This document shows, in pieces, positions 33,036 through 42,658 of a stretch of 64,000 nt of DNA (the first letter of the stretch is position 1; every line of letters begins with the position of its first letter). Below the pieces are notes generated by a model, which was not told the DNA's origin, searched no databases, and saw only the letters and a program-made list of their open reading frames with translations. The stretch is from Dryococelus australis. Lineage: Eukaryota > Arthropoda > Insecta > Phasmatodea > Phasmatidae. The position numbers and the translations under genes are program-made. The stretch lies in contig CM057000.1 in NCBI GenBank assembly GCA_029891345.1, positions 129,865,338-129,929,337 on the forward strand, given 5' to 3'.

Positions 33036-34790
33036 TCAGGTATTTGTACAATTACCTACTTGTAATAATGTTCCACATGCAATGTATTATCGCGTAAAAA
33101 AGTATACCACTAGTTGTACACCTAAACACGTAGGCTTAAATCCACTGTTGTGATTGGATAATATTAACTGTTATGCGTCTTAGCTGCTAGCCCGCGAATC
33201 ACGGACGTTCAGTATAGGATTTCCGTGATTCTCATTGGTCCAGCCAGTCTTCCCAAAAAAGCACGAGGACAATAAAACATAAGTAAGCTGCAGTTTTGAA
33301 CATATAATATTGAAGTCTAAATTGTACGGGAATATTTTCACGAAAATCAGTTGGCCCTAATTATTATTTACGGCATGTGCAAAGCTCCAGAATGGCGTAG
33401 ACGTAAGTGTGCCATTTGCATTTAAAACAGCCACCAAGTGTTTCGCCCGCCATGTTGAAACTGAGATTGCCGATAGTGTTGGCAGCTCTCGACAACACAT
33501 GAGCTCTCGAGTGCTCCAGATAGTGCCACCTTTAATTTACTATAGCAAACGCTTGAAACAATAAAATCTTAGTGATTCCACAGTTGGGAATCCCGTTTCA
33601 AGAACTAGAAAAAAACTACACGATTCTAAATTGTTATTGCGGGTGAAACGTGTAATTACCTACTGCAATATTAAAGTCAAGTCTGAGTTCATGACTCAGT
33701 CCTAGCCCAAGCATCATCAGCCAAGACTTGGAAAGTTGCTGGGGAATTTTTTCCTAGGATATAGGACGTGCAAATAGTCAACGCCTATCATAGTGGGTCA
33801 AGCGTTTCGAAATGCGCTGTTGACTTTTAGAAGGCATATTGCTTTAGAGCCCTGCAGTTCTTGCCTGCACATTGCTCAAAGCACCAGCAGTCTCTTTAAT
33901 ACTTGACACCAAGAACTTATCCCGCGCCCCTCACCAAGACCAACTGACAGGATTTAAGTGATTAAAATATAACATTTACATTCTGCAGACATGGCGACAC
34001 AACTGTGTTGCCAATCTCATTGCTTATGCTTTTGACTCTGGCGACGGGCGATATTTGAATTCCCAATAAAATTATTTGTGCTTAGGAAGTATTATATTGT
34101 TAACAAATTGCCGAAAACATTTCATTTATACTAAATGTAAATGTCTTCATTTTATAACCTTCACTTAGATGATGCTGCCTACATTCGCGTATCTACAGGT
34201 TGCAACCAAACTCTGCCGACAAAATTTGACAGGTGATTCATAAAAAAAATAGGCCGAAAATATATACACGATCTATACTCTAAGTCTATTCCTAAGTGGT
34301 GTAATCACCATTGAAATTGTACTTGAAGCAGAGGTTTTATTTGATAGTAACACAGCCAGAAGGAACGATAAATGTCAGAGTTTCGGGATACTGCATTTTA
34401 AACGACGAAGTACAAAGCACAAAAATATGGGCTCATCAACCCCCCATCCACGAAAAGGGAGGGGTTGGAACCCCATGTGTGCAAATTAAAAAGTAACTGC
34501 ACCACTTTGTTTGATGTTTCCCGTGGACTTGTAATCTACCGTATATGGCCACAAACATTCCATCTTGTGTTTTTAAGCTAAATGCCGCCGTGTTCTATCA
34601 TCAAAATGTTTGCTGCAAAAAAGAGCTCGCAAGTGGAATTTGAATATTTGAATTGCGTTCATGATTAGGATAGGGTAAATGTATAAGTTAATAATATCCA
34701 TTAAGGGAATTATTGTAATTACTAATAAGTATTAATAAAACAGCCTGTTTTTATTTCACCAATTTCCATTTAATACTAAAACGCTCTAAC
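31906..34790. other. Unannotated AT-rich sequence
   Basis: Nearly 3 kb with no open frame above 61 codons. It contains a (TA)n run at 32992-33031 and a small imperfect palindrome at 33195-33232 (GAATCACGGAC...TTCCGTGATTC). No repeat family of the window was recognised. Confidence 0.45.
32992..33031. repeat. (TA)n microsatellite
   Basis: About 20 uninterrupted TA units. Confidence 0.95.
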
Positions 34791-34796
34791 ACCTCC

Positions 34797-34877
34797 CTCA
34801 CCAATAAAAATAAGGAGGGGGGCCGCCAGAATTTTTGCCCCGGGGTGACAAAGACTCTAGTTGCGGCCCTGACTGCA
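34797..34877 (-). mobile_element. hAT-like terminal sequence, single end
   Basis: The minus strand reads CAGGGCCGCAACTAGAGTCT, TTGTCACCCCGGGGCAAAAA, TTCTGGCGGCCCCCC. CAGGG-type GC-rich termini resemble non-autonomous hAT elements such as 35277-35698. The opposite end was not found, so this is a tentative fragment. Confidence 0.35.
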
Positions 34878-34910
34878 GGATCATGTATAGGACAATAAAA
34901 TTCCTCGCAG

Positions 34911-35240
34911 GCAGCATTTGAAGCAGCTGTCGTGTCTTCACACACACACACACACACACACACTATCTAACGAAGAGATCGCCGAAATTCATCTCGTGTG
35001 TGGACATGCTAATGGCAACCCACGGGAGGCAGCACGATTGCACTACAAAGCGTTCCCTCGCAGAAGACAGTCAGGCGGCCGAGTTTCCCACGAGGCCCCA
35101 ACATCCCTGAAGGAACGCTTCGTGGTAAAACAATGCTGCCTCCTGTGGTTGCCATCAGCACGCACACACGTGGAATGAATGCTAGCCATATCTTTGTTGG
35201 AAAGTGTGCGTGGAGCCATGGCAGCTACTTCAAATGCTGC
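34911..35240. pseudogene. DUF4817-type domain remnant arranged as a palindrome
   Basis: The plus strand from 34959 encodes a segment with SNEEIAEIHLVCG and ANGNPREAARLHY, followed by an FPRRRQ-like stretch. This fits the helix-turn-helix DUF4817 domain that insects carry in many transposon-related proteins. The minus strand of the right half encodes a diverged version (TLSNKDMASIH, ADGNHRRQ). The arms 34911-35061 and 35109-35240 are inverted copies (GCAGCATTTGAAG...CTTCAAATGCTGC at the outer ends) with a spacer near 47 bp. The left arm has an expanded (AC)n run at 34940-34962 that breaks the match. No complete protein can be read. Confidence 0.65.
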
Positions 35241-35276
35241 TACGAGTGCACACCGCTGTTGACATTCGATGTGAGG

Positions 35277-35698
35277 CAGGGGCGTATCCAGAAATGTTTT
35301 TCGGTTTGGGGGGGGGGAGGGAGGGCTGATGAGTATTAGTATTGTCACTAGTAGTACATCGTTCACAAGTCACAGTTGAAGGATAGGAAAGGGAAGGAGG
35401 ACAGAACTATTTATGCAAACTCGCTCAGATTCCTAGGAACTACTTGACTATCCCCCCGCCCCCCCCCGTTTATTCATAAAACGAAGTTATTGTATATAAT
35501 ATGCAATAATATATGTGGTTAATATAAAATCAATATGATTGCAATTTTAATATAAGGTGTAAAAAATTTATATCATGTGGGTGATAACAAATATATAAAT
35601 ATAATTATTGACATTTTGATAATAGGGTTTCAAAAAATGTGTGTAATTTCGGGGAGGGGGCTGCAGCCCCCTCAGCCCCCCTCCAGGATACGCCCTTG
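35277..35698. mobile_element. hAT-like MITE (422 bp) with perfect 8 bp target duplication
   Basis: The element starts CAGGGGCGTATCCAG and ends CCAGGATACGCCCTTG, an imperfect terminal inverted repeat. It is flanked exactly by ATGTGAGG at 35269-35276 and 35699-35706. An 8 bp duplication with CAGGGG-type ends is the hAT superfamily signature. GGGGGAGGG and CCCCGCCCCCC-type runs lie near the ends, and the middle is AT-rich with no coding capacity. Confidence 0.9.
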
Positions 35699-35706
35699 AT
35701 GTGAGG

Positions 35707-35936
35707 GCTCGTACCTGGAACATAAGGCATGAACAATGTAATAATGCAATAGTTACAAATGTGCGTACGTCATATCTCGAAAACGGTTGGTGTCCTAACC
35801 TACGTTTATTAGAACTCTTATGATTATTCTATTATCCTCTACACGTTCCTGCAGTTTGAACCAATAATAGTGAAACACCGATACAGCGACAAAGAACTAG
35901 TGACCGGATTGTAGGCGGCCCCATCCCTTTCAGTAT
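35707..35936. other. Unannotated spacer
   Basis: No feature recognised. Confidence 0.35.
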
Positions 35937-36679
35937 ACACTGAGAAAAAGTTTTTTTTGAATCAAACAAGATTTGTTTGGTGCAACCAAATTATTTTGTT
36001 ACTGAAACCAAATTATTTTCTTGTTCTCATTTGGTCACCCAAATTGTAAGATTTTGTTAGTGCAACTAAAGATTTGTTTGGCTATACTTGCATTAAACAG
36101 TTTGGGCCGATATAAGAAAATTTCCCAAGTTCAAACCGAGTTTCGAATCTAGATCACCTGCGTGCGAGTGCTACGCCCTAGTAGTCTCAGCTAATGTGAC
36201 AACTGATAACTGCTTAAAGCTTTTAAATAAAAATACTGCAAATATTTGACAATGTGTGCAATCAAATATTTAAAGTTTTACGGCTTTACTTGTCAGTTTC
36301 TTGTAGCATTGTTTTAGTAATGTGTTTTTAATTCGATTATTAAGCATCAATAGATGCACTTACAAAGACGGTTACTGTCCTAAGTGTCTAAAAAAATACA
36401 AACAAACACTCGAGCTGTATTTTAGAACGAAGGCAGTCAAATGAGTAGCCAAGCAAATATATACAGTTGATTCAACAATATATTTAGTTGACAGTCTAAT
36501 TTTTTTTGGCCCAACACGGGGATTTCGTTTAATCAAACATATATTTTGTTTGACTAAGAAAAGTAACTTTGTTGCTTTTCAAATTTTATTTGCTCAACAA
36601 TATATTTTGTTAGGGCAACTAAATGTATATATTTGGCCATATACAAACAAATATTGTATTCGATTTACTCTCAGTGTAC
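35937..36679. mobile_element. TIR element with TACACTGAGA ends (743 bp)
   Basis: The left end TACACTGAGAAAAAG and the reverse complement of the right end TACACTGAGAGTAAATC are inverted. The subterminal regions on both sides are built from related TTTGTTTG/CAACCAAAT words in opposite orientation (TTGGTGCAACCAAATTATTT left, CAACAATATATTTTGTT right). The plus frame of 100 codons at 36550-36852 crosses the right border and is not supported. The superfamily is unknown. Confidence 0.55.
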
Positions 36680-37187
36680 ACGGCATCGTACTTGATGAAA
36701 TTTTAAAGAAAAGAAAACCAGCTCTTTTCTGTGTAGTTATTTTTCTCTCATCTAAAAGTTTCTTAAAATGGAATTACGAGGTTTTGGAATTAAACAAACT
36801 ATTCGTCTTTTTCTTTATCTTTAAGTTAAAAGTAACCAAGGGAATGGCTTGAAATAAGACAAAATATGTTGGAATTCTTCCTGGTTTGTCGGTAGTAGGA
36901 ATACGTTATGTAATAAAATGTAATGCCCTGTTAAAATCTCCATCCCTGTCACTAGGCCCTCGGCCAGGCAACTCAACGGTGAGTGCGAGGCGACGGCGGA
37001 CAAGCGTGTGTGGTGTGGACGGGCGAAAGGGCGTTGTACCCTACGAGACTGAACTAAGGCGCGACTGCATGAAAGTGTGATGCGGACTTTACTGCACATA
37101 TTGGAACTGTCGAATATGTATATATATATAATTCACAAAATAATTCAGTTGATGTTGATACACGGTTTATTGGAACTTTATATTAGT
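36680..37187. other. Unannotated sequence
   Basis: A GC-rich patch at 36955-37050 contains CAACGGTGAGTGCG, which looks like a splice donor, but no supported exon ends there. Confidence 0.3.
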
Positions 37188-37609
37188 TGAAGGTTGTTCA
37201 CGATAAAGCGAGCACTTTTGAAATCAGCCTTACAGAAAAATTCACTGCTCCCACCTGCATATATTTTAACGAGCGCACTGAGTGACACGCGCCCAGTAAA
37301 GTTGGTATCGATGGATGGGAAGTAGTTCCATATCTTAACGTCGAATAAGATGTGTTAGGTAACCATTTGTGATAACTTAAAATATTTGTTTGGCATTTTT
37401 TTAATGCACCGAAGTGTAAAAATTAGCAGATTTGTAAAATATTTCTTTCTCTAATAATTTCACCGTTTCATTTGACCGACGCATGAATAAAGTGATGAGG
37501 TCCATGGCAATGTTAATTTCACATAAGGCGGAATAATTCACAACGTGCATACAAGTATATCTTAAGCCGGGTTTTCAAAGGTGCTTAATTTTACAGTGAG
37601 TACCCTTTA
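37188..37609 (-). mobile_element. M1 MITE, complete
   Basis: Ends GAAGGTTGTTCACGATAAAG and TTTTACAGTGAGTACCCTTTA. The interior is the reverse complement of the plus-strand copies, including GTCACTCAGTGCGCTCGT and CATGGCAATGTTAATTTCAC. Confidence 0.85.
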
Positions 37610-38095
37610 TTCGACTGCATTAATTTCTGCACTGTGATTGACGATTATGTAAGTATTACTTGTAAACATCATGCGATAACAATTGATTCTGAAATATCGA
37701 GTCAAAAGTATTTTATTTCTAGTGTTTGTAAATAATTGAGGAAATTATTATTCGCTATTTTATTTCATCGAGGTTTTCATTCCTTAAAGTATATGGGTAA
37801 CCGACTGACTTTTGAGAAATTGTAACAAAATTTTTCCTCCCAGGAAACTGTCCGCCAATTTAAGAAATGATTAATAAATATACTGGATTACATACTGACC
37901 GCTGCACAACAATTTCGCCCATTCGGTAGAAGTAATTTTCCACCAAATCTGAGAGGAAATCCACTGAATGGGCGACACCGGCAGTGCGTTAAGATCCTCA
38001 CTGGCCTCGCTGCACAACATGCGTGAGAAGAATTGAAGATTATTACTCTCGGCATGAGCTTTGTGTGCGCAGTCCATGGACTGCTTGCCATACGC
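37610..38095. other. Unannotated sequence
   Basis: The paired minus-strand frames (68 and 69 codons at 37871-38097) overlap in different phases and have no motif. Confidence 0.35.
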
Positions 38096-38560
38096 AAGTT
38101 TACTTACAACTTTTTTGAAGCCCTGCTACAGTTCTACTTTCAGGATATTCCTCCACCTTATGCAAACAAAGCTTAAACAAGTCTAAAAAAATGTCACCAA
38201 AGGCACGGAGCACCGCATTCGTGAGCGCTCAGTGTAATAATATTTTGCGTAATAATTATATCTTACTAGGAATTACCAACACACCTTCTTTCTCTCTGCT
38301 GTTATTCATATTAATTACAAAAGAAATATTATAATTGACAAATAAAATATACGCAAAAGTTCAATTTAAACAAAAATTTGATAGGTACCTCAATGTTAAC
38401 ATAAGTTCAAAACGCTTGTGAAACGTAACATATTTAGCAAACAACCAAACACAGTGTACATGGGGTGATTTTTTTTTTTTAAATAATTTATTCAAAAAGT
38501 GTGGCGGAACCGCGAATATAGTATACTTGGCTAATCGAAGGCCGATCGTCTCATCCGTGT
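38096..38560 (+). mobile_element. M3 element, long copy with eroded left end
   Basis: CTTTTTTGAAGCCCTGCTAC, CTACTTTCAGGATATTCCTC and ATGCAAACAAAGCTTAA match M3 ends elsewhere. TCAATTTAAACAAAAA...CAATGTTAACATAAG matches 58715-58760, and AACCGCGAATATAG matches 59284-59297. This shows that the M3 interior continues beyond the L copy of M1 inserted at 58761. The right end is not defined. Confidence 0.5.
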
Positions 38561-39060
38561 ATCTGCACTTTCTGGTTAATACAGAGGGCGTGTTTCCTTC
38601 GGCCTTGTCTCGTGTTTTCCTGGACTGTGCTTTTGGCTTGCAGCTGTCTACTGCACCACGCAACTTTCATCTTCTTCTTCCATGCGACAGTGATGGGAGT
38701 TTTTTTGCAACCACTATAGTAACCGAAACGCTCTTAGCTATTTATATTAATTTCCTTCTTTTTTCTCTTCAATTTATTGGTTTTTTATAATTGTTCTGTG
38801 GTGTAGACAGGGTGGAAGTTATCAGCCTCTCCACATACCGTACTCCACACAACATTAACTTAGTTATGCCGTCTGGCACCAGTCTATCTCAGCTGAGCCA
38901 TTTCTTTGCAGTGAAGCTTATCTACAAGGAATTTTAATTTTTTTTCCTTCGAACTCTTTCTTCGGCGTCGACTCTCAATGAGAGGGCGAGACTCACGCAT
39001 CACCATTCAGAGCCGCCACTCCTGCAGCTAGTCCCTTTGTCACCCCGCGTTGTATGCATC
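38561..39060. other. Unannotated sequence
   Basis: May include more of M3. An 87-codon plus frame at 38527-38790 has no motif beyond chance hydrophobic runs. Confidence 0.3.
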
Positions 39061-39064
39061 ATGT

Positions 39065-39305
39065 CATTGCCAGGTGGCGCAGTAGTAAGCTGCTGGAATA
39101 ACATTCGGAAGCTCCTGCGTTCGATTCCGGTGCCGGCCATCCTGATTCTGGTTCATCAGGTTTATCCCGAAGTCACTCCGGGCGAATGGTGGCATGGCAC
39201 CTTACTACAGGCCGAGGTAGAATCCTCCTCTATACTTGCTTCTCTGAGAAACTTGCTCCCGCTCTAATTACCTCGCTGTCGACGAGACGTTAAAGCTGGG
39301 TTCAG
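39065..39305 (+). repeat. tRNA-derived SINE
   Basis: The head GCCAGGTGGCGCAGTAGTAA carries a box A-like element and GCGTTCGATTCCGGTGCCGG a box B-like element. The body GGTTTATCCCGAAGTCACTC, CGGGCGAATGGTGGCATGGC and the tail GTCGACGAGACGTTAAAG fit a widespread insect SINE type. The 76-codon frame across it is not a gene. No clear target duplication seen. Confidence 0.75.
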
Positions 39306-39860
39306 AATTGAAAAATTAGCTTTAACGTATGCTCTGTGACGTGTACAGAAGAATTGAAAAAAATGTGTTATCCTTAGTGTTAGTTTCGTATTGAACTTGG
39401 CAGGCCAAATGCAGTGTTGTGGTTTCCTTAAGCGGTAGAATAAATAGTTTTTATTTTATATCTTAAATAAAAGTTTTGTAGCAGTGACCAATTAGAACAT
39501 AGCAGTCGGTGTTGTCGGCGGATAACTCTTATTTGCAGTAATGTAAGCATAAAAATATTAAAAAGCGTGTGTATGTGCATATGATTTCATTTGTGAACAA
39601 AGGTAAAAATAATAAGCTTCTCTGTCCGAAAACGGATGTTTTGAAGGATGATCTGCTTACACATGGTTGTGTTATGCGAGGTTCGATTATTAATAGTTAT
39701 CAGCCAAAATTAAAGATTACAGGCTTGTTGCGAGTTTACATTGGTTTGACTTACGAATTATTATGCGAGTTGTGAATCGTGAATGCAGAATACGTGGTTG
39801 CGTGTGCGAGAACTGCAGTTGCTGCATAGTTCTTAATTCATAATTTTCAATTGTAAGCCA
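39306..39860. other. Unannotated sequence
   Basis: A 68-codon plus frame at 39569-39775 shows no motif. Confidence 0.35.
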
Positions 39861-39864
39861 AGCT

Positions 39865-41034
39865 TAATCCCTACCTACCTATCTACGTACTCAAATACTT
39901 ACGCACCTACGCACATACCTACCTAACTATATATCAACATACCTACATATCTACCTACTTATCTACCTATCTACTTACTTACCTGCTTACATACCTAGCT
40001 ACTTATGTCCTTACCTATCAACATATATATAGGCCGTTCACTGTAAAGTGAGCACCTTTCAGGCCCGAGTTACATTTTTCATTTCAGCCATATTTAATAC
40101 TTTACCCACCTTTGTAACTAAATATTTCCATTTAAGTAACAAACACATTGTGTATATTCTACAACACTAGAAATTTAAAGTCTAAATCTAAAATAAAATA
40201 TATTTATTGACTATTATTCCAAATGAGAAGGCTTGCAAAAGTGCTCAGTTTACCGTGAATAGCCTATACCTACTAACATACTTACCTATGTATCAACCTA
40301 CGTATTTACCTATCAATCACATATTTTCCTACCTCTGCGTACGTACCTACTTACCTACCTATCCAGCTACCCAGGTATATGTACCCACGTACCTACTAAT
40401 ATATCTCCCTACATATCTGTCTACATATCTCTCAATCTATATACTTACCTTCATACTTAAATGTTCACCTACCTGCCTACCTACCTATCTACATACCAAC
40501 ATGCTTACCTACATATCGACATATGTACTTACCTATCTGTTTGCATAGGTATTTACTTACCTAATTACCTACATACTTATCTACTTACCTACCTACATAT
40601 TTACCTACCTGTCTACCTATGAATATACCTATCTACCTGCTTGCCAACTATCTACGTATTTACCTACATACGTATGTATCTATCTACATATCTACTTACT
40701 TGCATATCCAGCTACCTACCAAAGAATGTATCTAATGACATGCCTACCTACATATTTAAATACCCATCTACATATTTAACTACCCACCTACATATCTACC
40801 CACCAACAACCTACCTATCTTCGTATATACCCTCCGATAATAACTATCTATCTACCAATTAACCTACCTATCTACCTACCTACTACAATGATGTACCTAC
40901 CTACTTGCCTACCTATGTACCTACCTACCACGTATCTACCTACCTACATATCTACCTACATATGTACTTGCTTACCTAAGTACATAATGCACATAATATA
41001 CCTATCTAGCTACCAACCTTCCTAACCACCCACC
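39865..41034. repeat. Degenerate TACC/TATC tetranucleotide array
   Basis: About 1.1 kb of CTACCTAC, CTATCTAC, CATACCTA and similar words, mutated throughout. It is interrupted at 40028-40268 by an M2 MITE. Frames of 73 and 113 codons rich in Tyr, Thr, Leu and Pro come from the array (YLPTYLP-like) and are not genes. Confidence 0.95.
40028..40268 (+). mobile_element. M2 MITE inserted in the tetranucleotide array
   Basis: Starts TATAGGCCGTTCACTGTAAA and ends CAGTTTACCGTGAATAGCC then TATA. The interior matches 7323-7560. Because the flanking repeat is simple sequence on both sides, the borders are sharp and consistent with a duplicated TA. Confidence 0.9.
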
Positions 41035-41089
41035 TCCACCTCATATTCCATCTGCAGTATAAGCCCTCGTGATCGCGAGTGAGGTGTGA

Positions 41090-41371
41090 TGTGCCTCGTT
41101 GTTGCTGCGTGCAGACGAAGTGTGTGAGGAGGCGGCTGGTTGTGACGGAAGGCGCCAGGAGCGAGGCGGACGCGATGAAGAAGCCAGTCGGCGCCTTTCA
41201 CTGTCCCTCGGAGACCCGGCCGACCCCGGGCGAGCGGCCGGGATCCCAGCACCGCTCTTACGTCGACCTGCAGTGCTGGAGCAACTGTGCACAGGCTTGG
41301 CCGTCGCTGCTGAACACGCGCGGGCGAGAGACACTCACTTCTTCAGCAACTGTCCCGAGTTCATTACTTGA
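41090..41371 (+). CDS. Possible GC-rich exon, product unknown
   Basis: A sharply GC-rich block (41060-41360) follows the AT-rich array. GTTGTTGCTGCGTGCAG at 41100-41114 resembles a splice acceptor. The frame through it runs to TGA at 41369-41371, with G or C in most third positions. The product has an Arg/Glu-rich start (RRQERGGRDEEASRRL) and a Leu/Ala-rich stretch (AVLEQLCTGLAVAAEHARA), with no domain I recognise. Another plus frame (41079-41567, 162 codons) and a minus frame (41041-41334, 97 codons) overlap it, so the reading frame is not secure. No upstream exon or donor is identified. Confidence 0.3.
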   Translation, partial: CASLLLRADEVCEEAAGCDGRRQERGGRDEEASRRLSLSLGDPADPGRAAGIPAPLLRRPAVLEQLCTGLAVAAEHARARDTHFFSNCPEFIT

Positions 41372-42057
41372 TTCATTTATTACCGCTTTCGATAGATCCC
41401 AAGCTGGACATACCAGCTCGATGATACAGAAAATTTCAAACAGAATGGGTTGGAATCCAATCGATAAACTTCGCGAGGTTATTCCTAATGTAAAATCAAA
41501 TGGAAATTATACAGGACGCTTTATACCAAAATGGAATACCACGGCAGATATGAACACTCAAAAATAGAGATTTTAAACTGTGTTCTTTGTAGGACATCTA
41601 AACGAAGTGAAATTTTAAACTACAATTGTCTGAATATTGTTTTACTTTATAGGGATCTTCAACCTAAGAGCAGACTTACGTTAATAACTCACCTTGTAAT
41701 GAAGATAACAGGAGTAGCCACCATCATTTTGCAGGCAAATATTTTGCCGTCAGGAATTATGAACGTTTGATGGTCCTCTTGTGGAAACTACCCAGAGACC
41801 ACCGTTTTCGTGTAAAGCGCCCACGAAACTTCAGGCGGCAGCAACACAACTCTGGTGAGTAGGCAACACTAGAACTTCCTGCAAGGCATCACACACTGAC
41901 TGTTGCCAGAAACCAACAGACAGCTCCAGTGCTGTAAGTTTATTACTGCGTGGTATTATGTTGTTTACAGTACGAATTGAACATGTATTTCACCATCGTC
42001 TTTACAGCATATCATACACGTATGCAGGTAGTGCTGCTTAAGTGCTAAACGCTGTAG
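41372..42057. other. Unannotated sequence
   Basis: No supported gene; the 79-codon frame at 41531-41770 has no motif. Confidence 0.35.
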
Positions 42058-42392
42058 CCGTGCACAACAAGTTGCATATCTTGAAGGCGAACGGAACTGG
42101 TGCTTCATACGGCAGCCGCTTGCACACAGGACGCCATAAACTGTACGTGCAGACCCTACATCGCCAATACTGCTGTTTGGGTGTTGTTGGAAATAAAATT
42201 CTATCACTACTGGTGGCCTTTATTTCTCAATTACTAACCTCCCACTATTCATGTAGTTTGACACACGTGTACTAACAAGCAGCCACTAGCGGCGCCCACT
42301 TGCCTCTAAGTTATGGTGCCTTATGTGCAGGCGCTGTCCGCATTATGCGCCAGTTCCGTTCGCCTACGTGGTATGCAACTTGTTGTGCACGC
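42058..42392. repeat. Foldback with 83 bp arms
   Basis: CGTGCACAACAAGTTGCATA at 42058 is the inverse of TATGCAACTTGTTGTGCACG at 42372-42391. Pairing continues through GGCGAACGGAACTGG (left) and CCAGTTCCGTTCGCC (right) to about 42140 and 42311. The loop is near 170 bp. A small TIR element or foldback transposon is likely. The 77- and 80-codon frames across it are shadows. Confidence 0.8.
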
Positions 42393-42556
42393 AGGTACGT
42401 GACGTTGCGGAATCCCAGCTTTTTTTGGTAAATTCAATTTCAATTTGAAAATTCTAGATTAATTTCCCGAACATTTTGCTACTAGGACTTCTTGTTTATA
42501 TTTGCCCGTATATGCCGTGGTTTGAATTGTGACATCTTTTAGTTTTAAAACACCCT

Positions 42557-42613
<57 letters not shown>
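42557..42613. repeat. (TA)n microsatellite
   Basis: About 28 TA units immediately left of the first AGGATGAGACGTTAATGTAT copy. Confidence 0.95.
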
Positions 42614-42615
<2 letters not shown>

Positions 42616-42658
42616 ATGAGACGTTAATGTATGCATATATATATATACATATACATAC

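Noticed and set aside
40207-40862. Tyr/Thr/Leu/Pro-rich frames of 113 and 73 codons
   Set aside because: They are translations of the TACC-type array.
41079-41567. Longest open frame in the window (162 codons) as a gene
   Set aside because: It runs from the GC-rich block into AT-rich sequence with a change of composition. A different frame over the same block has better codon bias. No domain recognised.
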